A stretch of DNA of 5,818 bases, from the NCBI GenBank assembly GCA_040509055.1, contig JBEVLT010000076.1, positions 1 through 5,818 of the forward strand, in the 5' to 3' direction. Source of the DNA: JAJKIP01 sp040509055 (GTDB taxonomy: Bacteria; Bacteroidota; Bacteroidia; Chitinophagales; Chitinophagaceae). Position numbers and translations under genes: made by a program. Under the pieces are notes generated by a model. That model was not told the origin of the DNA and did not search any database. It worked only from the letters and a program-made list of their open reading frames with translations. Of this stretch, positions 1-5,720 are shown piece by piece. Each line of letters starts with the position of its first letter. Within the stretch, counting starts at the first letter, position 1.

Positions 1-12
1 GCGAATTTTTAA
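1..12 (+). CDS. C-terminal end of a probable SusC/TonB-dependent receptor (partial)
   Basis: The first three codons in frame 1 read Ala-Asn-Phe, followed by a TAA stop at 10-12. Outer-membrane beta-barrels, including SusC-family TonB-dependent receptors, typically end in an aromatic residue, very often Phe. The next gene, 26 nt downstream, is a SusD homologue, and SusD genes almost always follow their SusC partner. The other two forward frames do not give a barrel-like ending. Only three residues are visible, so the call rests on synteny plus the terminal Phe. The protein would be the outer-membrane channel that imports oligosaccharides delivered by the SusD protein. Confidence 0.5.
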   Translation, partial: ANF

Positions 13-23
13 TTTAATAAGAG

Positions 24-30
24 ATTAAAC
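24..30 (+). promoter_or_regulatory. A/T-rich translation-initiation element (ATTAAAC) before susD
   Basis: The heptamer ATTAAAC lies at -15 to -9 relative to the ATG at 39. There is no Shine-Dalgarno match, as is usual in Bacteroidota, where A-rich upstream sequence rather than anti-SD pairing favours initiation. The same heptamer occurs at exactly the same distance before the LamG gene start, which supports both start choices. A role in translation is inferred. Confidence 0.35.
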
Positions 31-38
31 TTCTGAAT

Positions 39-1592
39 ATGTCAAGAGTAAAACAATTAATAGCAGGTTTGGTATTTGCGATCCCTGTTATTATGCTTTT
101 TACGGGGTGTAAAAAGTTTTTGGACAGAAAACCGCTTTCTGCTACGGTGGATGACCTGCAGGGCGGAGAGCTGCAGGGTAAAGTGCTGGGTTTATATGGT
201 GCCATCCGCAACTCGAAGAACGAGCCTTATTGCGGCGACGGCTTCCAGAGCATGCCTTATATTGCCATGAACGGTTTCCGTTCTGATGATGCCGAGATCG
301 TAGCCGACCCCGGTGCATCGGCCTGGCACCAAACGTACGATCTCTTCCAGTATACAAAAGACGACTGGGGCGCCGGCATGTACTGGAGCAAGCACCTCGT
401 ATTTATCGGGTTGTGCAATGATGCGCTGGATGTAGCCGAGAAACAAACCACCCCTGACCCGACCACGGCCCTGCTCACAGCAGAGGCACGGTTCTTCAGG
501 GCCTATTCTTATTTTGACCTGATACGGACCTATGGTGATGTGCCGCTGATCGATTTCAAGATCAATACGCCCACCGATGCGCACGTGGCCAAGAGCCCGG
601 TCGCAGATATCTATGTCCTGATCGATGCCGACCTTACTTTCGCCGAACAAAACCTGCCCCTGAACTGGAACAGTACAGCGTATCCGGGCAGGCTGACCTC
701 CGGTGCTGCAAAAACACTGCATGCAAAGACCAGGCTGTACAGGAAGCAGTGGGCCGAAGCCCTGTTGCTTTGCCAGCAGGTGATCGCTACCAGCCAGTAT
801 TCGCTGGTGACACCGTACTACCAGATATTCAAGACAGCCGGCGAACTGGGTAATGAATCCATCTTCGAGATCCAGGCTGATAAGAAAGCCGGTGACGGTG
901 ATATTTACTGGAACCGCCTGGGGCAGGTACAAGGTATCCGGGGCGGCTCGGGCGCCTGGGACCTGGGATGGGGCTGGAACACACCGACCGCTTCGCTGGT
1001 TAGCTCTTATGAAGCAGGCGATGTAAGAAAAGATGCTACCATTCTTTACTCCAATCAGTACGATGGCGGCCCTTCCACCGGTGGCTACGGCCTCACGCTG
1101 CCCAACCTGAGCAATGCGCTGTACTGGAATAAGAAAGTTTATAACCGCTACGAAGACTACCTGGCTGCAGGCCTGGGTACGCCCAACAACGAAGCCCAGA
1201 ATACCTGGGTGAACCAGCGGGTGCTGCGTTATGCCGATGTATTGCTGATGGCAGCCGAAGCAGCAAACGAAGTGGGCGGTGCCACCAACCAGGCCAATGC
1301 CGTGACCTGGATGAACATGATCCGTACAAGGGCCGGTCTTGGCAATATCGCTTTCTCCAACCAGGTGAATATGCGGATCGCGATCAAAAAAGAAAGAAGA
1401 AGCGAGTTTGCCATGGAGTATGAGCGCTTCTTCGACCTGATACGCTGGACGCCGGCTACAGCCCCGGATAATATCGATGCACCGAATGTACTGGGTCCGC
1501 TGGGCTACCAGAACAAACACCGCTTCTACCCCATTCCTACGGGAGCGCTGAATGACAATCCCAAACTGGTACAGAACCCGGAATGGCCCTAA
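39..1592 (+). CDS. SusD/RagB family outer-membrane glycan-binding lipoprotein
   Basis: This 517-residue SusD homologue is of normal family length. It would be a surface lipoprotein that caps the SusC barrel and hands over oligosaccharides. The signal peptide has a short charged start, a hydrophobic stretch (residues 7-22) and a lipobox-like L-F-T-G-C, with Cys24 as the lipidation site followed by Lys-Lys-Phe-Leu-Asp, a typical SusD beginning. The N-terminal SusD-like region includes the TPR-type helix motif at residues 148-171 (AEARFFRAYSYF, then DLIRTYGDVPLI). The C-terminal SusD/RagB region has RVLRYADVLLMAAEAANE (394-411), the KKERRSEFAMEYERFFDLIRW motif region (450-470, key residues E452, R453, E456, F465, D466, L467, W470) and the usual ending, with YPIP at 497-500 and LVQNPEW at 510-516. 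A Tyr-Glu pair stands where many members have Glu-Gly before the R-F-F-D-L segment. ATG 39 is chosen because it gives a complete signal peptide. Glycan specificity cannot be read from the sequence; the neighbouring GH144-like genes suggest beta-1,2-glucan. Confidence 0.95.
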   Translation: MSRVKQLIAGLVFAIPVIMLFTGCKKFLDRKPLSATVDDLQGGELQGKVLGLYGAIRNSKNEPYCGDGFQSMPYIAMNGFRSDDAEIVADPGASAWHQTYDLFQYTKDDWGAGMYWSKHLVFIGLCNDALDVAEKQTTPDPTTALLTAEARFFRAYSYFDLIRTYGDVPLIDFKINTPTDAHVAKSPVADIYVLIDADLTFAEQNLPLNWNSTAYPGRLTSGAAKTLHAKTRLYRKQWAEALLLCQQVIATSQYSLVTPYYQIFKTAGELGNESIFEIQADKKAGDGDIYWNRLGQVQGIRGGSGAWDLGWGWNTPTASLVSSYEAGDVRKDATILYSNQYDGGPSTGGYGLTLPNLSNALYWNKKVYNRYEDYLAAGLGTPNNEAQNTWVNQRVLRYADVLLMAAEAANEVGGATNQANAVTWMNMIRTRAGLGNIAFSNQVNMRIAIKKERRSEFAMEYERFFDLIRWTPATAPDNIDAPNVLGPLGYQNKHRFYPIPTGALNDNPKLVQNPEWP

Positions 1593-1610
1593 ACAATTCT
1601 ACTCAACTCT

Positions 1611-1617
1611 ATTAAAC
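1611..1617 (+). promoter_or_regulatory. A/T-rich translation-initiation element (ATTAAAC) before the LamG gene
   Basis: ATTAAAC occupies -15 to -9 relative to the ATG at 1626, identical in sequence and spacing (8 nt) to the element before the SusD gene. The 33-nt gap between the two genes has no hairpin and no promoter-like sequence, consistent with co-transcription. The functional role is inferred. Confidence 0.35.
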
Positions 1618-1625
1618 AGATCTAT

Positions 1626-2468
1626 ATGAGAAATAAAATCGCATTTTTCCTGTCGTCAGCGCTGATCCTGCTGGCAGTCAGCGGGTGCCAGAAAATGGAC
1701 AAACCCGAACTGGGAGAGTATGCCACTGATGATAACCAATCCCTGCTGCCCGGCAACCTGAGGTTCTTTACCAGCTTCAACAGTACGGACGGCCCCAGTG
1801 CCCGGTGGAATGCCAAAGACAGCATCTCCGGCAACCCGGCCCTGCTGTTTCCCTTCACCTATGCACCGGGTGTAAACGGCAACGGCATCAAGGGGGAGGA
1901 CAATTCAGCAATTCTTTACCTGAATGCCAATGACCTGAAATCGGCTACCAGCTTCAGCATCGCCTTCTGGATGAAAAATACAGCCCAGGTTGGCCGTACG
2001 GAGTTCTTATTCTCGCTGGTAGATGATACGTACAGCGGCTGGCACCGCAGCGCTATTTTCCTGCTGCTGGAAAACCAAACGCCTACCAGTACCACCATGA
2101 AGTTTGGCCTGATGGACCAATGGCTGGAAGGTACGTTCAACAAACCGATGTTCGACGGCAACTGGCATCATATCGTTTATTCGTACGACCAGACCACTTC
2201 CAAGATGACATATTACTTTGATGGTGCTGTGGTAACAGGGTTGACGCCTACGCAAACCGATGTAAAGAACGGCGCTAATCCGAGAGGCGCTGTCAACTTC
2301 TCTGCGTCAGGCGGCTTTATCATCGGTGGCTGGAACAAGCACGCCGGCAAGGCAGGGCCTACGGATGACTGGATCAAATCCTACACGGGCTACCTGGACC
2401 AGTTCCGTATTTACAATAAGCCGTTGACTCCCGCAGAGGCGCAGGCTCTGTATACCAATAAGCAGTAA
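1626..2468 (+). CDS. LamG-like (concanavalin-A-fold) lipoprotein, putative surface glycan-binding protein
   Basis: This is a 280-residue protein with a lipoprotein signal peptide: hydrophobic residues 5-18, lipobox V-S-G-C and Cys21 as the acylation site. After a linker of about 40 residues the rest resembles one LamG/jelly-roll domain of the Laminin_G_3 type. Markers are a G-V-N-G-N-G-I-K-G turn (82-90), the S-F-S-I-A-F-W strand (109-115), D-G-N-W-H-H (177-182), the Y-Y-F-D-G strand (196-200) and the closing G-Y-L-D-Q-F-R-I-Y (255-263), followed by a P-L-T-P-A-E-A-Q-A-L-Y segment. These match the usual W-H-H, Y-x-D-G and D-x-x-R-I-Y signatures. It lies 33 nt after the SusD gene, where PULs commonly encode SusE/SusF-type or other surface glycan-binding proteins, so glycan capture is the likely role (inference). 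The same fold also occurs in some hydrolases and lyases, but no catalytic motif such as the GH16 ExDxxE was seen. A hairpin follows 26 nt after the stop. Confidence 0.85.
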   Translation: MRNKIAFFLSSALILLAVSGCQKMDKPELGEYATDDNQSLLPGNLRFFTSFNSTDGPSARWNAKDSISGNPALLFPFTYAPGVNGNGIKGEDNSAILYLNANDLKSATSFSIAFWMKNTAQVGRTEFLFSLVDDTYSGWHRSAIFLLLENQTPTSTTMKFGLMDQWLEGTFNKPMFDGNWHHIVYSYDQTTSKMTYYFDGAVVTGLTPTQTDVKNGANPRGAVNFSASGGFIIGGWNKHAGKAGPTDDWIKSYTGYLDQFRIYNKPLTPAEAQALYTNKQ

Positions 2469-2494
2469 CCTAACCCGGTTTCAATAGTAAACAA

Positions 2495-2527
2495 AAAGAG
2501 GGCTGAGACACTGTTTCAGCCCTCTTT
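2495..2527 (+). terminator. Strong hairpin, probable terminator or attenuator
   Basis: The arms AAAGAGGGCTGA (2495-2506) and TCAGCCCTCTTT (2516-2527) pair perfectly over 12 bp with a 9-nt loop. Pairing can extend inward to about 15 bp with one G-U pair and a 3-nt loop. The descending arm ends in TTT but no long T tract follows, so termination may be incomplete or factor-assisted. It sits 26 nt after the LamG gene stop and so separates the binding/transport genes from the hydrolase genes. An RNA-processing or stabilising hairpin is the alternative. Confidence 0.65.
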
Positions 2528-2556
2528 ACTCATTGCGAAATCCGGCTTTAAAGTTG
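2525..2556 (+). promoter_or_regulatory. Weak candidate Bacteroidota promoter for the GH144 pair
   Basis: TTTA at 2525-2528 and TAAAGTTG at 2549-2556 are 20 nt apart. They resemble the Bacteroidota -33 (TTTG) and -7 (TAnnTTTG) elements with one mismatch in each. It would start transcription near 2560-2565, about 50 nt before the ATG at 2611, and would let the hydrolase genes be expressed despite the hairpin. The match is modest and chance occurrence in A/T-rich sequence is quite possible. Confidence 0.2.
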
Positions 2557-2597
2557 CGGACTTACCGGGTAAGGGTAAAGGCAAAATTTTAAAGCCG
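2543..2597 (+). repeat. Perfect 10-bp inverted repeat in the leader of the first GH144 gene
   Basis: CGGCTTTAAA (2543-2552) and TTTAAAGCCG (2588-2597) are exact reverse complements separated by 35 nt. The intervening segment contains a small nested inverted repeat, CTTAC/GTAAG, at about 2561-2571. The right arm ends 13 nt before the ATG at 2611, so a transcript reading through from upstream could fold into a structure abutting the ribosome-loading region. A protein-binding operator is an alternative; no function is proven by sequence alone. Confidence 0.45.
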
Positions 2598-2610
2598 TGA
2601 AATAATAAGT

Positions 2611-4269
2611 ATGAGATGGTGCATGGCCATATCGTTGCTGGTGATGATCCTTTCCTGCGGAAAAGGCGATAGCGGCATCAGTCCCGCAGCGCCGGCTCCT
2701 ACCAATATTTCCACCAGCGTTGTTACGATCGGTAACAGGCCTTTTGATAACCTGGTGTATGGTGCGGCTGTCAATGCTTCTGTCAGGGTGGTATTTTCAG
2801 GACGGGTGATGCAAAGTTCGGTGGCCGGTTCCGTTACGCTGACAGAGGCAGGGGGAGCAGCCGTACCCTTCCAGGCCAGCTTCCCGTACGATTCAGTACT
2901 GCTGATCCAGCCTTCATCACCACTAAACTATTTAACCAAATATCTGTTCCGGATCACCTCCTCGCTGAAGTCGTCCTCCGGCGGCCTGCTCAATGCACAG
3001 CTGGATAAAACGTTTATAACGCAACTGGACTCCAGCCGCAAATTTCCTGCGTTGACGGATGATGCCTTGCTCACGCTGGTGCAGCAGCAAACGTTCAGAT
3101 ACTTCTGGGATTTTGGCCACCCGGTGAGCGGGCTGGCCAGGGAGCGCAATACGTCCGGTGACCTGGTTACCTCCGGTGGTTCGGGGTTTGGCATCATGGC
3201 AATCATTGCGGGCATCAGCCGCAATTTCATTACCCGTGCACAGGGACTGGCAAGACTGCAAACCATGGCCACCTTCCTGAAAAATACAGCACAGACCTTT
3301 CACGGCGGGTTTCCACACTGGCTCAACGGAGCTACCGGTGCTGTGATCCCGTTCAGCACCAAAGACAACGGCGCCGACCTGGTAGAAACGGCTTACCTGA
3401 TGCAGGGGCTGCTGTGCGCGCGGCAATACTTCAATGGGGCGGATGCCGGTGAAACCGCGCTGCGCAACGATATCAATACACTATGGAATAACGTGGACTG
3501 GAGCTGGTTTCGCCAGGGCGGGCAGCAGGTACTGTACTGGCACTGGAGCCCCGATTATGGCTGGGAGATCAACCTGCCGATCCGGGGCTGGAATGAATGC
3601 CTCCTTACTTATGTATTGGCCGCATCCTCAGCCACGCATGGCATTCCTGCATCGGTATATACCAGTGGCTGGGCCGGCGGCAGCAATTTTACCAATGGCA
3701 ATACCTATTATGGTTACCAGCTTCCGCTGGGGCCTGCTTATGGCGGTCCTTTATTCTTTGCACATTATTCCTTTCTCGGTATCAACCCGACCGGGCTAGG
3801 TGACAGCCGCGCTAACTATTTTACGCAAAACAAAAATCATTCGCTGATCAATTATGCTCATTGTAAAATCAACCCGGGCAACCGGTACGGCTACAGCGAT
3901 TCGGTATGGGGATTGACCGCCAGCGATATTCCTTCCGGCTATGCCGCCAGCTCGCCCACCAATGACCTGGGGGTGATTGCGCCTACGGCAGCCCTGTCTT
4001 CTTTTCCCTATACACCGGACGAATCGATGAAGGCATTAAAATTCTTTTATTATGTGCTGGGTGATAAATTGTGGAAGGAATACGGGTTCACAGATGCGTT
4101 TTCGCTGCAGGAGCAATGGTTTGCCAACTCGTTCCTGGCCATCGACCAGGGACCCATCGTGGTGATGATCGAAAACTACCGGACCGGGCTGTTATGGGAT
4201 TTATTTACAGGATGCCCGGAAATAAAAACCGGTATGCGGGCCCTTGGGTTCACCGCACCTTATTTGTAA
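2611..4269 (+). CDS. GH144-like (glycoamylase-type) endo-beta-1,2-glucanase lipoprotein with N-terminal Ig-like domain
   Basis: This 552-residue protein has a short lipoprotein signal peptide, lipobox I-L-S-C with Cys16. An in-frame TAA at 2590-2592 and the lack of an earlier start codon support ATG 2611. Residues about 37-138 resemble an SbsA/Big_5-type Ig-like domain: P-F-D-N-L, then V-R-V-V-F-S, L-L-I-Q-P-S-S-P-L and a closing K-T-F-I-T. From about 145 to the end is an alpha/alpha-barrel glycoamylase/GH144-type catalytic domain. Conserved segments are T-F-R-Y-F-W-D (161-167), SGLARER (173-179), TSGGSGFG (187-194), the acidic D-N-G-A-D-L-V-E (252-259), YWHWSP (309-314), W-N-E-C-L around Glu329, G-G-P-L-F (378-382), I-D-Q-G-P (511-515) and E-N-Y-R (521-524). 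Characterised GH144 enzymes are inverting endo-beta-1,2-glucanases that release short sophoro-oligosaccharides; the D-x3-D-x2-E cluster (D252, D256, E259) and Glu329 are likely active-site residues by family resemblance. Automatic annotation may call this 'glucoamylase' or 'beta-glucosidase'. The next gene is a paralogue 3 nt downstream. Confidence 0.85.
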   Translation: MRWCMAISLLVMILSCGKGDSGISPAAPAPTNISTSVVTIGNRPFDNLVYGAAVNASVRVVFSGRVMQSSVAGSVTLTEAGGAAVPFQASFPYDSVLLIQPSSPLNYLTKYLFRITSSLKSSSGGLLNAQLDKTFITQLDSSRKFPALTDDALLTLVQQQTFRYFWDFGHPVSGLARERNTSGDLVTSGGSGFGIMAIIAGISRNFITRAQGLARLQTMATFLKNTAQTFHGGFPHWLNGATGAVIPFSTKDNGADLVETAYLMQGLLCARQYFNGADAGETALRNDINTLWNNVDWSWFRQGGQQVLYWHWSPDYGWEINLPIRGWNECLLTYVLAASSATHGIPASVYTSGWAGGSNFTNGNTYYGYQLPLGPAYGGPLFFAHYSFLGINPTGLGDSRANYFTQNKNHSLINYAHCKINPGNRYGYSDSVWGLTASDIPSGYAASSPTNDLGVIAPTAALSSFPYTPDESMKALKFFYYVLGDKLWKEYGFTDAFSLQEQWFANSFLAIDQGPIVVMIENYRTGLLWDLFTGCPEIKTGMRALGFTAPYL

Positions 4270-4272
4270 CAC

Positions 4273-5652
4273 ATGAAATGTTCAGTTATACTCTTTGTAA
4301 GCGGCCTGTGGTTTTTGTCGGCCTGTGGTCCCGGCCAGCGAAACAGCCGGTCCGTTCTATCGAATGCGCTGCCTGCCACGCCCGCCGACCAGGCGTTGTT
4401 GGATACAGTGCAGCGACGCACGTTCAATTATTTTTGGGAGGGGGCCGAGCCGGTCAGTGGGCTGGCACGTGAGCGGTTGCATATGGATGACGTGTACCCG
4501 CAGAATGATAAAAGCACGGTAACCAGCGGCGGAGCCGGGTTTGGCGTCATGGCGATCCTTGCGGGCATACACAGGAAATTTATTACCCGCCGGCAGGGAA
4601 GGGAGCAGCTGGAGAAGATCGTTCATTTCCTGGAAACGGCTGACCGCTTTCACGGTGCCTGGCCGCATTGGTGGTATGGTGAAACGGGAAAGGTAAGGCC
4701 GTTCAGCCCCAAAGATAACGGCGGCGATTTGGTGGAAACCTCTTTCATGATCCAGGGTCTTCTTTGCGTGCGCCAGTATTTCCGCAATGGTAACGAGGCA
4801 GAAAAGCGATTAGCGACGCGGATCGATAAGCTGTGGCGCGACGTGGAGTTTGACTGGTACCGCCGGGGCGGGCAGAATGTATTGTACTGGCACTGGAGCC
4901 CGCAGTATGGCTGGGATATGAACTTTGCCGTGCGCGGCTACAATGAATGCCTGATCATGTACGTGCTGGCGGCTTCCTCGCCCACGCATGGTGTGCCGGC
5001 CGAAGTATACCATGAAGGCTGGGCGCAGCGCGGCAAGATCAACGAAAACCCGGCAGGCATGGGATCGTACAAAGGATATAGCCTGAAGCTGCATCACCAG
5101 GGCAATCCGCCGCATGGCGGACCGTTGTTCTGGGCGCATTATTCTTACCTGGGCCTGGACCCGCAGGGATTGAAGGACCGGTATGCCGATTACTGGGAAG
5201 AAATGAAGAACCAGACACTCATCAACTACCAGTGGTGTGTAGATAATCCGAAGCGGTTCAAAGGATATGGGCCGGATAACTGGGGGCTTACGGCCAGTTA
5301 TTCCACGGTAGGTTATGCAGCGCATGCTCCGGATAGCAGCAACGACCTGGGTGTCATCACGCCCTCGGCAGCCTTATCTTCTTTTCCCTACACGCCTGCC
5401 CGGTCTATGGCAGCGATGAAATACTGGTATACAAAGCTGGGTGATAAAGTATGGGGGCCGTACGGCTTTTATGATGCCTTCAGCCAAACCGATAACTGGT
5501 ACCCACCGCATTACCTGGCCATCGACCAGGGGCCTGCTGTGGTGATGATGGAAAATTACCGCAGCGGGTTGTTGTGGAACTTATTCATGAGCTGCCCGGA
5601 GATACAGGAGGGATTGAAAACGCTGGGGTTTGAAAGCCCGCATTTAAAGTAA
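4273..5652 (+). CDS. GH144-like (glycoamylase-type) endo-beta-1,2-glucanase lipoprotein, catalytic domain only
   Basis: This 459-residue paralogue of the preceding gene starts 3 nt after its stop, so translational coupling is likely; there is no visible ribosome-binding site. The signal peptide ends in the canonical lipobox L-S-A-C with Cys18. The catalytic domain begins at about residue 36, with no Ig-like domain. It keeps the conserved segments: SGLARER (62-68), TSGGAGFG (84-91), D-N-G-G-D-L-V-E (148-155), YWHWSP (205-210), Y-N-E-C-L around Glu225, G-G-P-L-F (282-286), I-D-Q-G-P (417-421) and E-N-Y-R (427-430). By eye the two catalytic domains agree at well over half of their positions. Two loops are each 8 residues longer than in the first copy: residues 69-83, after ARER, and the segment between Trp250 and Gly282. 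The expected activity is endo-hydrolysis of beta-1,2-glucan; the longer loops could alter chain-length preference or subsite binding (inference). All candidate acidic residues are present in both copies, so neither looks inactivated. Confidence 0.85.
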   Translation: MKCSVILFVSGLWFLSACGPGQRNSRSVLSNALPATPADQALLDTVQRRTFNYFWEGAEPVSGLARERLHMDDVYPQNDKSTVTSGGAGFGVMAILAGIHRKFITRRQGREQLEKIVHFLETADRFHGAWPHWWYGETGKVRPFSPKDNGGDLVETSFMIQGLLCVRQYFRNGNEAEKRLATRIDKLWRDVEFDWYRRGGQNVLYWHWSPQYGWDMNFAVRGYNECLIMYVLAASSPTHGVPAEVYHEGWAQRGKINENPAGMGSYKGYSLKLHHQGNPPHGGPLFWAHYSYLGLDPQGLKDRYADYWEEMKNQTLINYQWCVDNPKRFKGYGPDNWGLTASYSTVGYAAHAPDSSNDLGVITPSAALSSFPYTPARSMAAMKYWYTKLGDKVWGPYGFYDAFSQTDNWYPPHYLAIDQGPAVVMMENYRSGLLWNLFMSCPEIQEGLKTLGFESPHLK

Positions 5653-5661
5653 TAAACTGAA

Positions 5662-5691
5662 ACAGGGCTAGCGAAGCTTCACTAACCCTGT
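5662..5691. terminator. Hairpin between convergent genes, probable bidirectional terminator
   Basis: ACAGGGCTAG (5662-5671) pairs with CTAACCCTGT (5682-5691) with a single C/A mismatch. The loop region itself contains the palindrome GAAGCTTC (5673-5680), which can extend the stem. It lies 9 nt after the stop of the second GH144-like gene and 29 nt past the stop of the convergent minus-strand gene. On the minus strand it is followed by a T-rich stretch (TTTCAGTTTATTAC), which fits a terminator better than the plus-strand side, where no T tract follows. Confidence 0.6.
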
Positions 5692-5720
5692 AAAGTAACG
5701 ATCATTCTTGTCGCCGGCGA

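Noticed and set aside
192..1520. Long open frame (442 codons) on the minus strand antisense to the SusD gene
   Set aside because: The plus-strand SusD frame is certain from family motifs along its full length. The antisense translation is rich in Cys, Arg and Gly with no recognisable domain, and fits a codon-bias shadow.
2469..2610. Small RNA or riboswitch in the 142-nt spacer
   Set aside because: The hairpin and inverted repeat are real, but no known riboswitch core is recognisable and the hairpin alone is explained as a terminator.
2932..3426. Minus-strand frame of 164 codons inside the first GH144 gene
   Set aside because: It overlaps strongly conserved catalytic-domain sequence; a similar open frame appears in copy 2, as expected when a shadow frame is carried by conserved sense codons.
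4071..4472. Plus-strand frame of 133 codons spanning the junction of the two GH144 genes
   Set aside because: It lies in a different frame from both genes, and both have intact conserved ends and starts in their own frames. It is not evidence of a frameshift or a fusion.
4810..5325. Minus-strand frame of 171 codons inside the second GH144 gene
   Set aside because: It is a shadow of the conserved catalytic domain and has no signal peptide, domain or initiation context of its own.
2611..5652. Possibility that the two GH144-like genes are one gene broken by a mutation
   Set aside because: Each has its own lipoprotein signal peptide and a full catalytic domain with all conserved motifs, so this is a tandem duplication, not a split gene.
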